Positions 7,186 through 16,146 of a DNA stretch of 39,664 nucleotides are shown piece by piece. The position numbers were made by a program, and so were the translations under genes. Numbering within the stretch: the first letter of the stretch is position 1; each line of letters starts with the position of its first letter. Source of the stretch: CAZNHL01 sp964572965 (GTDB lineage: Bacteria; Bacteroidota; Bacteroidia; Cytophagales; UBA9547); contig CAZNHL010000042.1 of the NCBI GenBank assembly GCA_964572965.1, forward strand, positions 1 to 39,664, read 5' to 3'. The notes below the pieces were generated by a model. It ran no database searches, was not told the DNA's origin, and saw only the letters and a list, made by a program, of their open reading frames with translations.

Positions 7186-8574
7186 ATGAGCGCACAGAAA
7201 CCTTCCTTGCCTAAAGGCACCCGTGATTTCGGACCAGATAAAATGGTTCGTAGAAATTTTATTTTTGATACAATCAAAGGAGTTTTTAAAAAATTCGGCT
7301 TTATGCCATTAGAAACCCCTTCCATGGAAAACTTGTCTGTATTGACAGGAAAGTATGGAGATGAAGGGGATCAGCTTATTTTCAAGATATTAAATTCAGG
7401 GGATTATCTGAATGATGTTCGTACAAAAAATATGGCATTGGACAATCCTAAAGCAATATTGCCGTTAATTTCAGAGAAGGCATTGAGATATGATTTAACA
7501 GTGCCTTTTGCACGATTCGTGGTAATGAATAGGAATGATATTACTTTCCCTTTTAAGAGATATCAGATACAGCCGGTATGGCGCGCAGATAAACCACAGA
7601 GAGGGCGTTACAGAGAGTTTTATCAGTGTGATGCCGATGTGGTAGGTACAAAATCTCTTTTATGTGAAGCCGAAATTGTTTTAATGATTGATGAAGTGCT
7701 TTCTAAACTGGGAATTACTGATTTTACAATCAAAGTAAACAATCGCAAAATACTCAGTGGAATTGCAGAAGCAGTAGGCGAGGCCGGAAAGGAAAGTACT
7801 ATTTGTGTGGCTATTGATAAGTTGGACAAAATAGGGCAGGGGGGCGTTAGTAGAGAATTAAGTGAAAGAGGAATTTCTGATTCTGCAATTTCTCAACTTC
7901 AAACAATGTTTTCTCCTTGGGGGCCAGGAGGGAATCATTCAGGAAATGAATTACTGATAACTTATATAAAGCAACAAATAAAGAATAGTGAAATAGGCTT
8001 AAAAGGTATCGAAGAGTTAGATACCGTTTTCGATTATCTGAAACATTTTTCTTTGAAAAATGCGAAGGTAGAGTTTGATGCTACACTGGCGCGAGGCTTA
8101 TCATACTATACAGGTACAATTTTTGAGGTAAAAGTTAATAACGTATCCATTGGAAGTATTAGCGGCGGCGGTCGTTATGATAACCTGACAGGCGTATTTG
8201 GCTTACCTGACGTACCTGGAGTGGGCTTCTCTTTTGGGGTTGACCGTATTTATGATGTAATGGAAGAGTTAGATCTTTTCTCTGAAGCTGTTGAAAGTAC
8301 TACGAAGGTGATGTTGGTTACTTTCGATGAAGCTGCTGAAAAATATGCGTTGGGGATTCTTGCCAGATTACGTTCTGAAGACATAAGTGCAGAGTTATAT
8401 CCTGAGCAGGCGAAGATCAAGAAACAAATGGCTTATGCCGACAGTAAAAAGATACCATATGTTGTCTTGATTGGTTCTGATGAAGTGACAACCGGAGAGT
8501 TGACTCTTAAGAATATGACTACAGGAGAGCAGGAAAAGTTGGTTATTGATAAGATTGTAGAGAAAATAAGATAA
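7186..8574 (+). CDS. hisS: Histidyl-tRNA synthetase
   Basis: A 462-residue class II aminoacyl-tRNA synthetase that charges tRNA-His. The frame opens with TTG then ATG; I use the ATG at 7186 (MSAQKPSLPKGTRDF). Visible signatures are KGTRDFGPDK at the N-terminus, motif 2 in QPVWRADKPQRGRYREFYQCD, the histidine-binding LARGLSYYTGTIFEV, and motif 3 in GGGRYDNLTGVFG and GVGFSFGVDRI. The C-terminal anticodon-binding domain (about 365-462) contains AKIKKQMAYADSKKIPYVVLIG. No truncation is seen. The T9SS surface protein begins 41 bp downstream without a terminator between, so some readthrough is possible. Confidence 0.96.
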   Translation: MSAQKPSLPKGTRDFGPDKMVRRNFIFDTIKGVFKKFGFMPLETPSMENLSVLTGKYGDEGDQLIFKILNSGDYLNDVRTKNMALDNPKAILPLISEKALRYDLTVPFARFVVMNRNDITFPFKRYQIQPVWRADKPQRGRYREFYQCDADVVGTKSLLCEAEIVLMIDEVLSKLGITDFTIKVNNRKILSGIAEAVGEAGKESTICVAIDKLDKIGQGGVSRELSERGISDSAISQLQTMFSPWGPGGNHSGNELLITYIKQQIKNSEIGLKGIEELDTVFDYLKHFSLKNAKVEFDATLARGLSYYTGTIFEVKVNNVSIGSISGGGRYDNLTGVFGLPDVPGVGFSFGVDRIYDVMEELDLFSEAVESTTKVMLVTFDEAAEKYALGILARLRSEDISAELYPEQAKIKKQMAYADSKKIPYVVLIGSDEVTTGELTLKNMTTGEQEKLVIDKIVEKIR

Positions 8575-8615
8575 ATTGTACAGAACAGGTGTGCTATCGG
8601 CTACCTAAAATGTGA

Positions 8616-10499
8616 ATGGAATTGATTCGACAAGTGCGATATTTTTTTCTTTTGTTCATTGGACTTTGTGTTGCGACAGTTGTGTCAGCACAAAGTCCGT
8701 GCTTTACTGTGTCAAAGAAAAAGGGTTGTGTTCCTTTTACCATCGTAATGTCTAATTGCAGCGGTTATCCTACTCCCCGTTATGATTATGGAGAAACACC
8801 GGGACAGATGCATTTTGAAAATGCCAATATACATACATATACTAAGCCCGGAGTTTATTCAATAACCCAACTTATAAGCCAGGTAGGTAATTCTAATAAT
8901 ACGCTCACTCAAAAAGATCTTATCACGGTTTATGCTAATGAAAGCCCTGCTTTTAGGGTAGACTATTGTGCCAATTATTGGGTAAGGGTGACAATTACGG
9001 AAAATGTTTATGAAAGTAATAGAGTTACTTGGGGAGGGGGGCATCCCGCCAGTACTTTAAAATACGGGGAATATGATCAGAAGCAGTATTCGGATAGTTC
9101 AATCAGGATGATTAATGTTCAAGGTATATATGATAGTACTGCTTGTGGAGGTGTGGTTGATGTTGAGGTTAAGCCAGGGCTGGATTGGAAAGCGCCGGTC
9201 TTGTCAAAAGTGGAGACGAAAGGGAATGCTTTGGTACTTGATTATACAGAAGTAAGTCCTATTAATTATAAATTGGACCGGATAGATCCCATAACCGGTT
9301 CTATAGTGGCTACTGAGTCCATTGCGTATGTGCCGGGGGCTACTTCTTATACACTTCAGAATGTGTCTTCTGAACAAAATTGGATTCTACAAATGACAGG
9401 ATACGATGTCTGTGGTGCAGAATTCCGGGATATAAAAATAAGCTCTCTGTGGATGAAAGGAGAAACTCTGGACAATCATAATATACTTTCCTGGAACTAT
9501 GCCAAAACCGCTGATTTTGTTGAGTTTGAATTGAAAAGAGATGGAGTTACTGTTTATAAAGGGGGTGCAGCAAGTTTTGTTGATCTTGATGTAGTATGTA
9601 ATAAAGAATATAGTTATCAGCTGTTTACTACACTCAGGAATGGAAGGCAGAGTGTTTCTGATGAGGTAAAGTTGAAAACATTTACGAAAAATGTTCCTCC
9701 GGTAGTCACAAAAGTTAGCTCAACAGTTGGTGTAGATAGTATTTATATAAGCTGGAATAAAGCACTTGTTGAAACTAATTATTATGATGTCTTTGCTGTT
9801 GAAGGAAACGATACTATTCTTTTAAAGAAGGACTATAAAGAAACATCACTTCGTTTGCCAATTACCAAAAGTAATTTGGGAAGGTGCTATTTTATAAAGT
9901 ATACAGATTTGTGTGGAAACAGGTCATTAGCATCAGGACTAACTTGTTTAGTTTCATTGAAATTAGTGTCTTATGATAAGGCTTCCGGGGCAACTACTCT
10001 GGAATGGACTAGTCACAAAACTGATGGCGTAGCCTATACTGATTATGCACTTTTGATAGTTGATAAAAAAGGGAATGTGATTGATGAAAACCAACTAGGG
10101 AATGAATTTATCTATACTGATAATGTAAAAGATACTGTAAATCAGATGAAGACGTACAAAATTAAAGCTTCATCAGCATTAAATCCTTTCGTTTCTTATT
10201 CCAATAGTATTAAAGTAGAACAATCGTCTACATTTTTTGTGCCCAATGCGTTTACTCCCGATGGGGATGGTTTAAACGATGTTTTTATGCCCAAAGGCAG
10301 ATACATTGTTTCCTATAAATTGGGGATTTTTAACAGATGGGGGGAATTAGTTTTTACAAGTAATGAGTTTGGTGGCGGCTGGGATGGTACAGTAAATGGA
10401 GTACAGGCGCCTGCAGCTGTTTATTCTTATGTAGTTGATGCTACAGATAGTTTAGGGAAAAGCTATCAAAAGAAAGGAAATGTTACATTGATACGCTAA
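8616..10499 (+). CDS. Secreted multi-domain protein with T9SS type B sorting domain
   Basis: A 627-residue surface or secreted protein. The signal peptide (1-26) ends VVSAQS. Residues about 30-110 look like a PKD-type beta-sandwich (CFTVSKKKGCVPFTIVMSN, then HTYTKPGVYSITQ). The middle, about 180-530, contains repeated beta-rich units resembling fibronectin type III folds. The last 90 residues are a gliding-motility-associated C-terminal domain (CHU_C, T9SS type B signal). It begins VPNAFTPDGDGLNDVF, continues IFNRWGELVFTSNEF and GGWDGTVNG, and ends KGNVTLIR. Proteins of this kind cross the outer membrane through the type IX system. They are often next to a PorP/SprF gene, but none is present here. 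No catalytic domain was recognised. Confidence 0.88.
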   Translation: MELIRQVRYFFLLFIGLCVATVVSAQSPCFTVSKKKGCVPFTIVMSNCSGYPTPRYDYGETPGQMHFENANIHTYTKPGVYSITQLISQVGNSNNTLTQKDLITVYANESPAFRVDYCANYWVRVTITENVYESNRVTWGGGHPASTLKYGEYDQKQYSDSSIRMINVQGIYDSTACGGVVDVEVKPGLDWKAPVLSKVETKGNALVLDYTEVSPINYKLDRIDPITGSIVATESIAYVPGATSYTLQNVSSEQNWILQMTGYDVCGAEFRDIKISSLWMKGETLDNHNILSWNYAKTADFVEFELKRDGVTVYKGGAASFVDLDVVCNKEYSYQLFTTLRNGRQSVSDEVKLKTFTKNVPPVVTKVSSTVGVDSIYISWNKALVETNYYDVFAVEGNDTILLKKDYKETSLRLPITKSNLGRCYFIKYTDLCGNRSLASGLTCLVSLKLVSYDKASGATTLEWTSHKTDGVAYTDYALLIVDKKGNVIDENQLGNEFIYTDNVKDTVNQMKTYKIKASSALNPFVSYSNSIKVEQSSTFFVPNAFTPDGDGLNDVFMPKGRYIVSYKLGIFNRWGELVFTSNEFGGGWDGTVNGVQAPAAVYSYVVDATDSLGKSYQKKGNVTLIR

Positions 10500-10553
10500 T
10501 CTGAAATTTAGTTAAAAGAAAGAATTAAGCCTGTAAATTAAGGCAATTCAGCT

Positions 10554-10561
10554 TAACTTTG
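10554..10561 (+). promoter_or_regulatory. -7 promoter element for the ybaB/glycosyltransferase pair
   Basis: TAACTTTG matches TAnnTTTG, 28 bases before the ATG at 10590. No -33 TTTG at standard spacing. Confidence 0.5.
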
Positions 10562-10589
10562 TGAAAGAAATAATCAAATAGAGATAGTT

Positions 10590-10925
10590 ATGTTCGATAT
10601 GCTGGGAATGATGGGCAAAATAAAAGATGTCCAAAATAAAATTAAAGAAGCAAAAGAAAATCTTGTAAATATTACTGCTACAGGAGAATCCGGCGCTGGT
10701 ATGGTAAAAGTAACCGTGAATGGTAAACATCAGGTAGTTAGTATTGAAATTGATCAGGATTTAATTAAACCGGAAGATAAAGTAACGTTGCAGGATTTGA
10801 TTCAGGCGGCTGTTAATATCGCTTTGCAGGACGTAAATCAGAAAATAGGTGCGGAAATGAAGAAAAGCACTGAAGGCGTTTTACCAAATATTCCGGGATT
10901 AGACCTTGGAAGCTTGATGGGTTAA
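10590..10925 (+). CDS. ybaB: YbaB/EbfC nucleoid-associated protein
   Basis: A 111-residue cytoplasmic DNA-binding protein of the YbaB/EbfC family, which form tweezer-like dimers and coat DNA. The N-terminal helix (MFDMLGMMGKIKDVQNKIKE) and the central GMVKVTVNGKHQVVSIEID strands are typical, as is the GLDLGSLMG ending. The length agrees with the family. The stop TAA (10923-10925) overlaps the ATG of the glycosyltransferase at 10925 in the form TAATG, so the two are co-transcribed and probably translationally coupled. In many bacteria ybaB sits with dnaX and recR; this pairing with a glycosyltransferase differs and is unlikely to be functional evidence by itself. Confidence 0.93.
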   Translation: MFDMLGMMGKIKDVQNKIKEAKENLVNITATGESGAGMVKVTVNGKHQVVSIEIDQDLIKPEDKVTLQDLIQAAVNIALQDVNQKIGAEMKKSTEGVLPNIPGLDLGSLMG

Positions 10926-11944
10926 TGCTAACAGTAGCGGTTGTCATATTAAATTATAACGGAAGAAACTTGCTTGAGCAGTTTCTTCCGTCTGTTTTGG
11001 GCTATAGTGAAGGAGCAGAAGTAATTGTTGCTGATAATGGTTCCTTTGATGACAGCGTATCGTTCATGCAGCAGCATTACCCTGATGTTCGATTGATTAT
11101 CAATGAATCAAATGAAGGTTTTGCCGGTGGGTATAACAAAGCATTGGAGCAAGTCGCAGCTGATTATTATGTTTTACTTAATTCCGATGTTGAAGTAACG
11201 CCTGGCTGGATCTGGCCGATTATTGATAGAATGGAGTTAAATACTCAAATAGGGGCATGCCAGCCGAAGATAAGATCTTATAAGCAAAAGCAGTATTTTG
11301 AATATGCAGGAGCAGCAGGAGGGATGCTTGATAAATACGGGTATCCTTTTTGTCGTGGAAGGGTTTTCGATACTATTGAAAAGGATGAGGGGCAATATAA
11401 TGATGCGACAGAAGTTTTTTGGGCAACAGGGGCCTGTATGTTTGTAAAATCCGCTATCTATCAAAAGCTTGGTGGGCTTGATGAAGCATTTTTTGCCCAT
11501 ATGGAAGAGATTGATCTTTGCTGGAGAATCAAGAATGCAGGTTATGAGGTTTGGTATGACCCTGAGAGTACTATTTATCACGTAGGTGGTGCAACGCTAC
11601 AGAAGTCGAATCCCCGAAAGACTTTTTTGAATTTTCGGAATGGTATTGTTCTATTATATAAGAATTTACCTTCCGCATATGTTTTTCCTGTAATATTTAC
11701 ACGTTTGGTATTAGATGGAATCGCTGGTATTCAGTTTCTGTTAAGAGGGCAGGTAGGAGATACAATTGCTATTGTAAAGGCACACTTTAATTTCTACGCT
11801 AATTATTTTTACTGGCGTGAAAAACGAAGAAAAATGATCAAAGCGGGTATATATCCCCGAAGCTATTTGAAAGGCTGGTACAAGTTTTCTGCTGTTTGGA
11901 AGTATTTTGCCTTGAAAAAGACAAAATATTCTGAGCTTATATAA
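10925..11944 (+). CDS. Family 2 glycosyltransferase (rhamnosyltransferase-like)
   Basis: A 339-residue GT2 enzyme. The GT-A fold is shown by VAVVILNYNGRNLLEQFLPS at the N-terminus, VIVADNGSFDDSV, the donor-binding NEGFAGGYNKALE and the metal-binding DxD region NSDVEV near residue 89. The acceptor region contains FWATGACMFVKSAIYQKLGGLDE and HMEEIDLCWRIKNAGYEVWY, which match WbbL-like rhamnosyl- or glycosyltransferases of cell-surface polysaccharide assembly. The part after residue 215 has hydrophobic stretches (YVFPVIFTRLVLDGIAGIQF) that may associate with the membrane. It follows ybaB with a one-base overlap. The sugar donor cannot be read from sequence. The gene ends at a strong bidirectional terminator. 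Confidence 0.88.
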   Translation: MLTVAVVILNYNGRNLLEQFLPSVLGYSEGAEVIVADNGSFDDSVSFMQQHYPDVRLIINESNEGFAGGYNKALEQVAADYYVLLNSDVEVTPGWIWPIIDRMELNTQIGACQPKIRSYKQKQYFEYAGAAGGMLDKYGYPFCRGRVFDTIEKDEGQYNDATEVFWATGACMFVKSAIYQKLGGLDEAFFAHMEEIDLCWRIKNAGYEVWYDPESTIYHVGGATLQKSNPRKTFLNFRNGIVLLYKNLPSAYVFPVIFTRLVLDGIAGIQFLLRGQVGDTIAIVKAHFNFYANYFYWREKRRKMIKAGIYPRSYLKGWYKFSAVWKYFALKKTKYSELI

Positions 11945-11974
11945 AAAACAGAGCCAATTGAGGCTCTGTTTTTT
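11944..11974. terminator. Bidirectional terminator between the glycosyltransferase and the response regulator
   Basis: AACAGAGCC pairs with GGCTCTGTT around AATTGA (loop 11956-11961), with A and T tracts on both sides. It lies between two convergent stop codons and can serve both. Confidence 0.9.
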
Positions 11975-13127
11975 ATATAGCAAACTTTTGTACATCGTCG
12001 GTATTTATTGTTTCTCCTCCCAGAATTACAAGTCGCTCCACTACATTTCGTAATTCACGGATATTCCCGGTCCAGTTACGTTTCTGAAGAAGAGCCAGAG
12101 CCTGGCTTTCTATGGTTTTAGGTTTATTACCATAATCTGAAGCGATATCACTAAGGAATTTTGTGACTAGAAGAGGAATATCTTCTTTTCTGTCATCTAA
12201 ACCTGGAACCTGTATTACAATAACACTTAAACGGTGATATAAATCTTCGCGGAAACGATTATGTTCTATTTCTTCTTTTAAGTTTTTATTTGTGGCAGCA
12301 ACAACACGTACATCTACAGTAATATCTTTTTCCCCGCCAACACGAGTAATTTTCTTTTCCTGCAAAGCCCTTAATACTTTTGCCTGAGCAGAAAGACTCA
12401 TATCTCCGATTTCATCTAGAAATAATGTGCCTCCGTTTGCTTGTTCAAATTTGCCGATACGTTGCTTTATGGCAGAAGTAAAGGAACCTTTTTCATGTCC
12501 AAAAAGCTCACTTTCAATTAGTTCAGAAGGTATAGCTGCACAGTTTACCTCTATGAAGCCGGCAGATGAACGGTTACTAAGTGCATGTATATGTTTGGCA
12601 ACTAATTCCTTTCCGGAACCATTAGGTCCCGTTATGAAAACACGGGCATCTGTAGGGGCAACTTTAGCAATAGTGTCTTTTACGGTCTGAATGGCAGGAG
12701 AATCCCCGATAATTTCATTTGACTTCGAAACTTTTTGCTTTAATACTTTGGTCTCAGTTACCAGATTTGTCTTATCTGTAGCATTTCTGATGGTAATAAG
12801 CAAGCGATTTAAGTCCAATGGTTTTTGAATGAAATCAAAAGCTCCTTTTTTTGTGGCTTCTACGGCAGTTTCAATAGTTCCATGAGCTGTGATCATAATA
12901 AACTGACCATCCAGGTTCTCTTCTTTCGCTTTTTCCAAGACCTCCATACCGTCAATTTTCGGCATTTTGATGTCACATAGTACTACATCATAAACATTTT
13001 TTTGAAGTAGCTGAAGGCCTTCTTCTCCGTCTTTGGCTTCGTCAATCTGATAATTTTCATACTCAAGAATTTCCTTCAGTGTGCTTCTTATCGCTTTTTC
13101 GTCATCAATGATTAAGATTCTAGCCAT
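11973..13127 (-). CDS. Sigma-54-type response regulator without DNA-binding domain
   Basis: A 384-residue NtrC-like regulator. I start it at the ATG at 13127 (MARILIIDDEKAIRSTLKEI), because a longer frame to 13235 would run into rnpB. The receiver domain (1-118) has D8, D9, phospho-acceptor D52 (LCDIKMP), T80 and K102. The AAA+ domain (about 138-375) has Walker A GPNGSGKE at 167-174, Walker B TLFLDEIGD from 234, and NWTGNIREL near 351. The loop that contacts sigma-54, normally GAFTGA, reads GSFTSA at 214-219. The protein stops 9 residues after NTDDVQKF with no Fis-type helix-turn-helix, so it cannot bind an enhancer by the usual means. No histidine kinase is adjacent. The stop abuts the shared terminator. 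Confidence 0.9.
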   Translation of the reverse strand: MARILIIDDEKAIRSTLKEILEYENYQIDEAKDGEEGLQLLQKNVYDVVLCDIKMPKIDGMEVLEKAKEENLDGQFIMITAHGTIETAVEATKKGAFDFIQKPLDLNRLLITIRNATDKTNLVTETKVLKQKVSKSNEIIGDSPAIQTVKDTIAKVAPTDARVFITGPNGSGKELVAKHIHALSNRSSAGFIEVNCAAIPSELIESELFGHEKGSFTSAIKQRIGKFEQANGGTLFLDEIGDMSLSAQAKVLRALQEKKITRVGGEKDITVDVRVVAATNKNLKEEIEHNRFREDLYHRLSVIVIQVPGLDDRKEDIPLLVTKFLSDIASDYGNKPKTIESQALALLQKRNWTGNIRELRNVVERLVILGGETINTDDVQKFAI

Positions 13128-13180
13128 GTCTCTTTTAAAATGGGTTATGATTTCAGGGAAATGTCCTGATAGTGGAAAAT

Positions 13181-13570
13181 AATTGCAAGCCTGTAAGCCG
13201 GGTTCTGTTTCCGCCGGCTGGCGGAATCTTATCATTTATCTACGTATATGATTACCCATATACTTCAGCAGCCTACCCATCCTGTATGTAAAGCGAGCAG
13301 CCTTACTCACATCAAAATGCGAAACAGGACCTATTTGGCCTTTCAACACGTAAGGTTTACCATGCAATTGCAGTTACCTGCAACCCGGTGGGCTCTTACC
13401 CCGCCTTTTCACCTTTTCCCACCGTAGTGGGTAGTTTGTTCTCTGTGGCACTATCTGTCTACCCGGACTTTCGCCAGGGTACCCCTTGCACTTCGCAAGG
13501 TACGTTGCTCTCTGTTGCCCGGACTTTCCTCATTCCGCCTTAGCGGAACGCGATAAGATGGCTTGCAATC
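13181..13570 (-). ncRNA. rnpB: RNase P RNA (bacterial type A)
   Basis: The catalytic RNA of ribonuclease P, which matures tRNA 5' ends. On the minus strand it begins GATTGCAAGCC and ends GGCTTGCAAT, and these ends pair as helix P1. The universally conserved GAGGAAAGTCCGGGC is the complement of 13517-13531. ACAGAGAGCAACG follows it. The 3' signature ACAGAACCCGGCTTACAGG is the complement of about 13190-13208. The complement of TTCCGCCGGCTGGCGGAA (13209-13226) forms a perfect hairpin. The length of about 390 nt is normal for type A. Ends are set by P1 pairing and could be off by several bases. The gene lies between the response regulator and the Smr gene, all on the minus strand. Confidence 0.95.
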
Positions 13571-13615
13571 GTTACAATTTACAATTTTTTAATTTAAATA
13601 AGTGAAATAGATTAG

Positions 13616-14560
13616 TTAATGGCGTATTTCTGCTATCTGTACGAGAGTAGCTCCGTAGCCAAAACGATCTTTTTGGGCATCTTTAAAGAACCGGATTTGT
13701 TTATTTTTACTTAAGCGTTTATGTAATTCAGTACGTAATGTACCATTGCCAGTACCATGAATGAAAGTGATTTCTGTCATTCCCGACGCAATAGCGGTAT
13801 CTAGTTGCTTCTCAAAAGTATCCAGTTGGATGCGTAGGATTTCTCCATTAGATAATGAGTGGTGGCTTGAAATGATCTTTTCAATATGAAGGTCGATTTC
13901 TTTAGCAGGTTTTTGTAGAGCAGGCTGCTGCTTCGGCTCTGTTTTTATATTGCTGATAATTTCTTTAGGAGCAATCTCTTCCGCATCTTTATCTAGTTGG
14001 AAAAGATACCCTTCCCTATGAAGCAGGGGCGTGTTTTGTTTGCTCTTTGGAAGTATAGACGCTTTAAGTTTTAATTTTTTTATGTAGGCAGCAGGTAACC
14101 GGGTTGTGCCTGATTTATGTTGAATCAGCTGAAAGGTTAAAGTTCCCCAGTTTTCAAAGTTCTCCAAAGTTTTATGAGTAATTGACTCGTAACTTCGGGT
14201 TTCGATGATTCCTTGAGCGACACCTTTATATTTACCATCCCGCTCTTCTCCGTAGGTGAAGAGTAATTCAGTGTCTGTATTGTTTATAATATATAAGTCC
14301 AGAAAACTATCTGTTCCAACTAACGACATATATAAGCCTGTTGAGGAGGTAAGATGATCTGTATTGGCACTACTTAGCTTTAATTCTTCTTTTGTGAAAG
14401 CTTTTGACTCATCTTTGCTAATTAAAACAAGCTCACTTTTTAAGACAGGAATAATAAAGCCGTCTTCAATCTCAACTTCTATAACTTTATTATTCAGGAC
14501 TTTTTTCACAATACCCTGTTCTTTACCATGAATAAGCCTTACTTTATCTCCCGGATTCAT
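13616..14560 (-). CDS. DUF2027 and Smr domain protein
   Basis: A 314-residue cytoplasmic protein. The N-terminus MNPGDKVRLIHGKEQGIVKKVL looks like a KOW/SH3-like barrel, and residues to about 185 fit the DUF2027 family of Bacteroidota. The C-terminal Smr domain (about 220-312) carries the two hallmark motifs, DLHIEKII and FIHGTGNGTLR. It resembles the Smr domain at the end of MutS2, which has nicking or RNA-cleaving activity in characterised cases. The MutS2 ATPase core is absent, so this is a stand-alone form. A lysine-rich linker separates the halves. It is upstream of rnpB on the same strand, with 45 bp between. The actual substrate is unknown. Confidence 0.85.
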   Translation of the reverse strand: MNPGDKVRLIHGKEQGIVKKVLNNKVIEVEIEDGFIIPVLKSELVLISKDESKAFTKEELKLSSANTDHLTSSTGLYMSLVGTDSFLDLYIINNTDTELLFTYGEERDGKYKGVAQGIIETRSYESITHKTLENFENWGTLTFQLIQHKSGTTRLPAAYIKKLKLKASILPKSKQNTPLLHREGYLFQLDKDAEEIAPKEIISNIKTEPKQQPALQKPAKEIDLHIEKIISSHHSLSNGEILRIQLDTFEKQLDTAIASGMTEITFIHGTGNGTLRTELHKRLSKNKQIRFFKDAQKDRFGYGATLVQIAEIRH

Positions 14561-14729
14561 AATACTAGTTTTGTTTTAAGCGCCTGTACTTATTAAAAGT
14601 ATAATAAGACATTAGTCGATATAATTAAATTGTTTGTCATAAAATTAGCTAAAAACATAGTTAAAAGTTAAATGTTCACCGTTTTTGGAGTTTTTTTTCA
14701 AGTTGTATTTTTTTTATTAAAAATAACAT

Positions 14730-14737
14730 TATTTTTG
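14730..14737 (+). promoter_or_regulatory. -7 promoter element for the GH18 operon
   Basis: TATTTTTG matches TAnnTTTG and ends 35 bases before the ATG at 14773. A TTG at 14703-14705 would be the -33 element, but the 24-base spacer is longer than usual. The upstream 14561-14729 is very AT-rich, and I see no operator-like repeat there. Confidence 0.5.
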
Positions 14738-14772
14738 CCAGGTATTTGCATTAGTATAGATTAACCTACAAT

Positions 14773-16113
14773 ATGGTTCGCAGACACTTGAAACACTTTT
14801 CATTCTCAGGCTTTAAATTACTTCTTGTTGTTTTGATGCTGGGTGCTTTTAGCTCTCATGCACAGAAAAAAAAGAAAGGTGATGCCCAACTAGGCGGCGT
14901 TAGCGTAAAGTCAAATTGTAAAATCATTATCGGATACTATCCGTCATGGCAACAATACAAGCGAAATGGCTTGATGAGTCCTGACAATGTTGATTATTCG
15001 AAATACACAATCCTTAACTATTCATTCTTTGCTCCATTACCTAATGGAGAAATTGTGGGTACTGATGCCTGGGGCGATTCAATTCTTTTAAGAGGTCGTT
15101 TTGACTTCGGGAATCCGGTTCAGCCGGCATATGTGCCAAACACATCTGTTATTGATATCGCTCATGCATGGGGTGTAAAGGTGATGGTTTCTATCGGGGG
15201 CTGGACGCTTTCGGACAACTTCCCGAAATTAGCAGCCGATCCAGAGCTAAGAGCAAAGTTTGCTTCTAGTTGTGTGAAGGCACTAAGAATGTATAATTTC
15301 GACGGTATCGATATTGACTGGGAGTATCCTGGTTATAAGGATCATGGCGGAACTCCGGATGATAAGCAAAATTATACTTTGTTCATGCGTAGTATTCGTG
15401 ACTCGATTGATGCCTATGGCTCAAAAATCGGTTATAAATTCTTATTAACTGCTTGTTACGGAGCAAACTTGTCAACCATGGAAGACATTGAGTGGGATAA
15501 AATATCTCCATTCATGGATTATATGAATTTGATGACTTATGATTTTAACGGTGTTTGGTCAGAAGATGCAAATCATAACTCTCCTTTATATACACCAGCT
15601 AAAGGGTATGAAGGTTCTTATGATCTTGCTTATAAATTGATGACACAAAAGTTTAATGTACCTGCAGAAAAGCTAAATATGGGAGTGGCATTTTATGGTC
15701 GCTCGCTAATCGGAAAACCAGGTACTAAGATAGATTTGCATTCAAAAGAGCATATTGGTAAGTCGGATACTATTACTTTCTTCCCTGATTACGGAGGAGA
15801 GTCTTATTACAATGTACTGCTTCACATGAAAGAGTTTACCCGCCACTGGGATAAAACTGCTCAGGTGCCATATTTGGTTGGTATAAATAAAAACACGTTT
15901 CTTTCTTATGATGACGAAGAAGCTATTCGTCTAAAAGCTCAATATGTAAATGATCATAATTGTGCCGGAGTAATCATTTGGGATATTACCAATGATTATT
16001 GTGAGAAAAAGAAGGACTCTGGTTTCATAGGGTCAACACCCTTGATCGATGTATTGAATGAGGTCTTAACCCCTTGTCCGCATAAGTACATTAGAAAGAG
16101 GTACGACTTTTAA
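14773..16113 (+). CDS. Secreted GH18 chitinase-like glycosidase
   Basis: A 446-residue family 18 glycoside hydrolase. A signal peptide (about 1-31) ends SSHAQK and is followed by a KKKK stretch. The TIM-barrel strands are visible: IIIGYYPSWQQYKRNG, the VMVSIGGWTLSDNF strand and the catalytic strand FDGIDIDWEYPG. In the last, D177, D180, D182 and E184 form the DxxDxDxE signature, with E184 as the acid. MNLMTYDFNGVW and the GVIIWDITNDY tryptophan strand complete the site, so it should be active. GH18 enzymes retain configuration and cut beta-1,4-GlcNAc linkages in chitin or related polymers. There is no lipobox or T9SS tail. It is the first gene of the five-gene operon and lies 33 bp before the first barrel. 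Confidence 0.93.
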   Translation: MVRRHLKHFSFSGFKLLLVVLMLGAFSSHAQKKKKGDAQLGGVSVKSNCKIIIGYYPSWQQYKRNGLMSPDNVDYSKYTILNYSFFAPLPNGEIVGTDAWGDSILLRGRFDFGNPVQPAYVPNTSVIDIAHAWGVKVMVSIGGWTLSDNFPKLAADPELRAKFASSCVKALRMYNFDGIDIDWEYPGYKDHGGTPDDKQNYTLFMRSIRDSIDAYGSKIGYKFLLTACYGANLSTMEDIEWDKISPFMDYMNLMTYDFNGVWSEDANHNSPLYTPAKGYEGSYDLAYKLMTQKFNVPAEKLNMGVAFYGRSLIGKPGTKIDLHSKEHIGKSDTITFFPDYGGESYYNVLLHMKEFTRHWDKTAQVPYLVGINKNTFLSYDDEEAIRLKAQYVNDHNCAGVIIWDITNDYCEKKKDSGFIGSTPLIDVLNEVLTPCPHKYIRKRYDF

Positions 16114-16146
16114 AATAATCGATAGAATTTTAAAGATTTAACGTCA

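Noticed and set aside
8575..8615. Separate promoter for the T9SS type B protein
   Set aside because: No TAnnTTTG match was found in the 41-bp gap, so I left it unassigned.
13128..13235. Upstream extension of the response regulator by 36 residues
   Set aside because: It runs into the 3' end of rnpB, and the extra residues are not receiver-like. MARILIIDDE at 13127 is the family's usual start.
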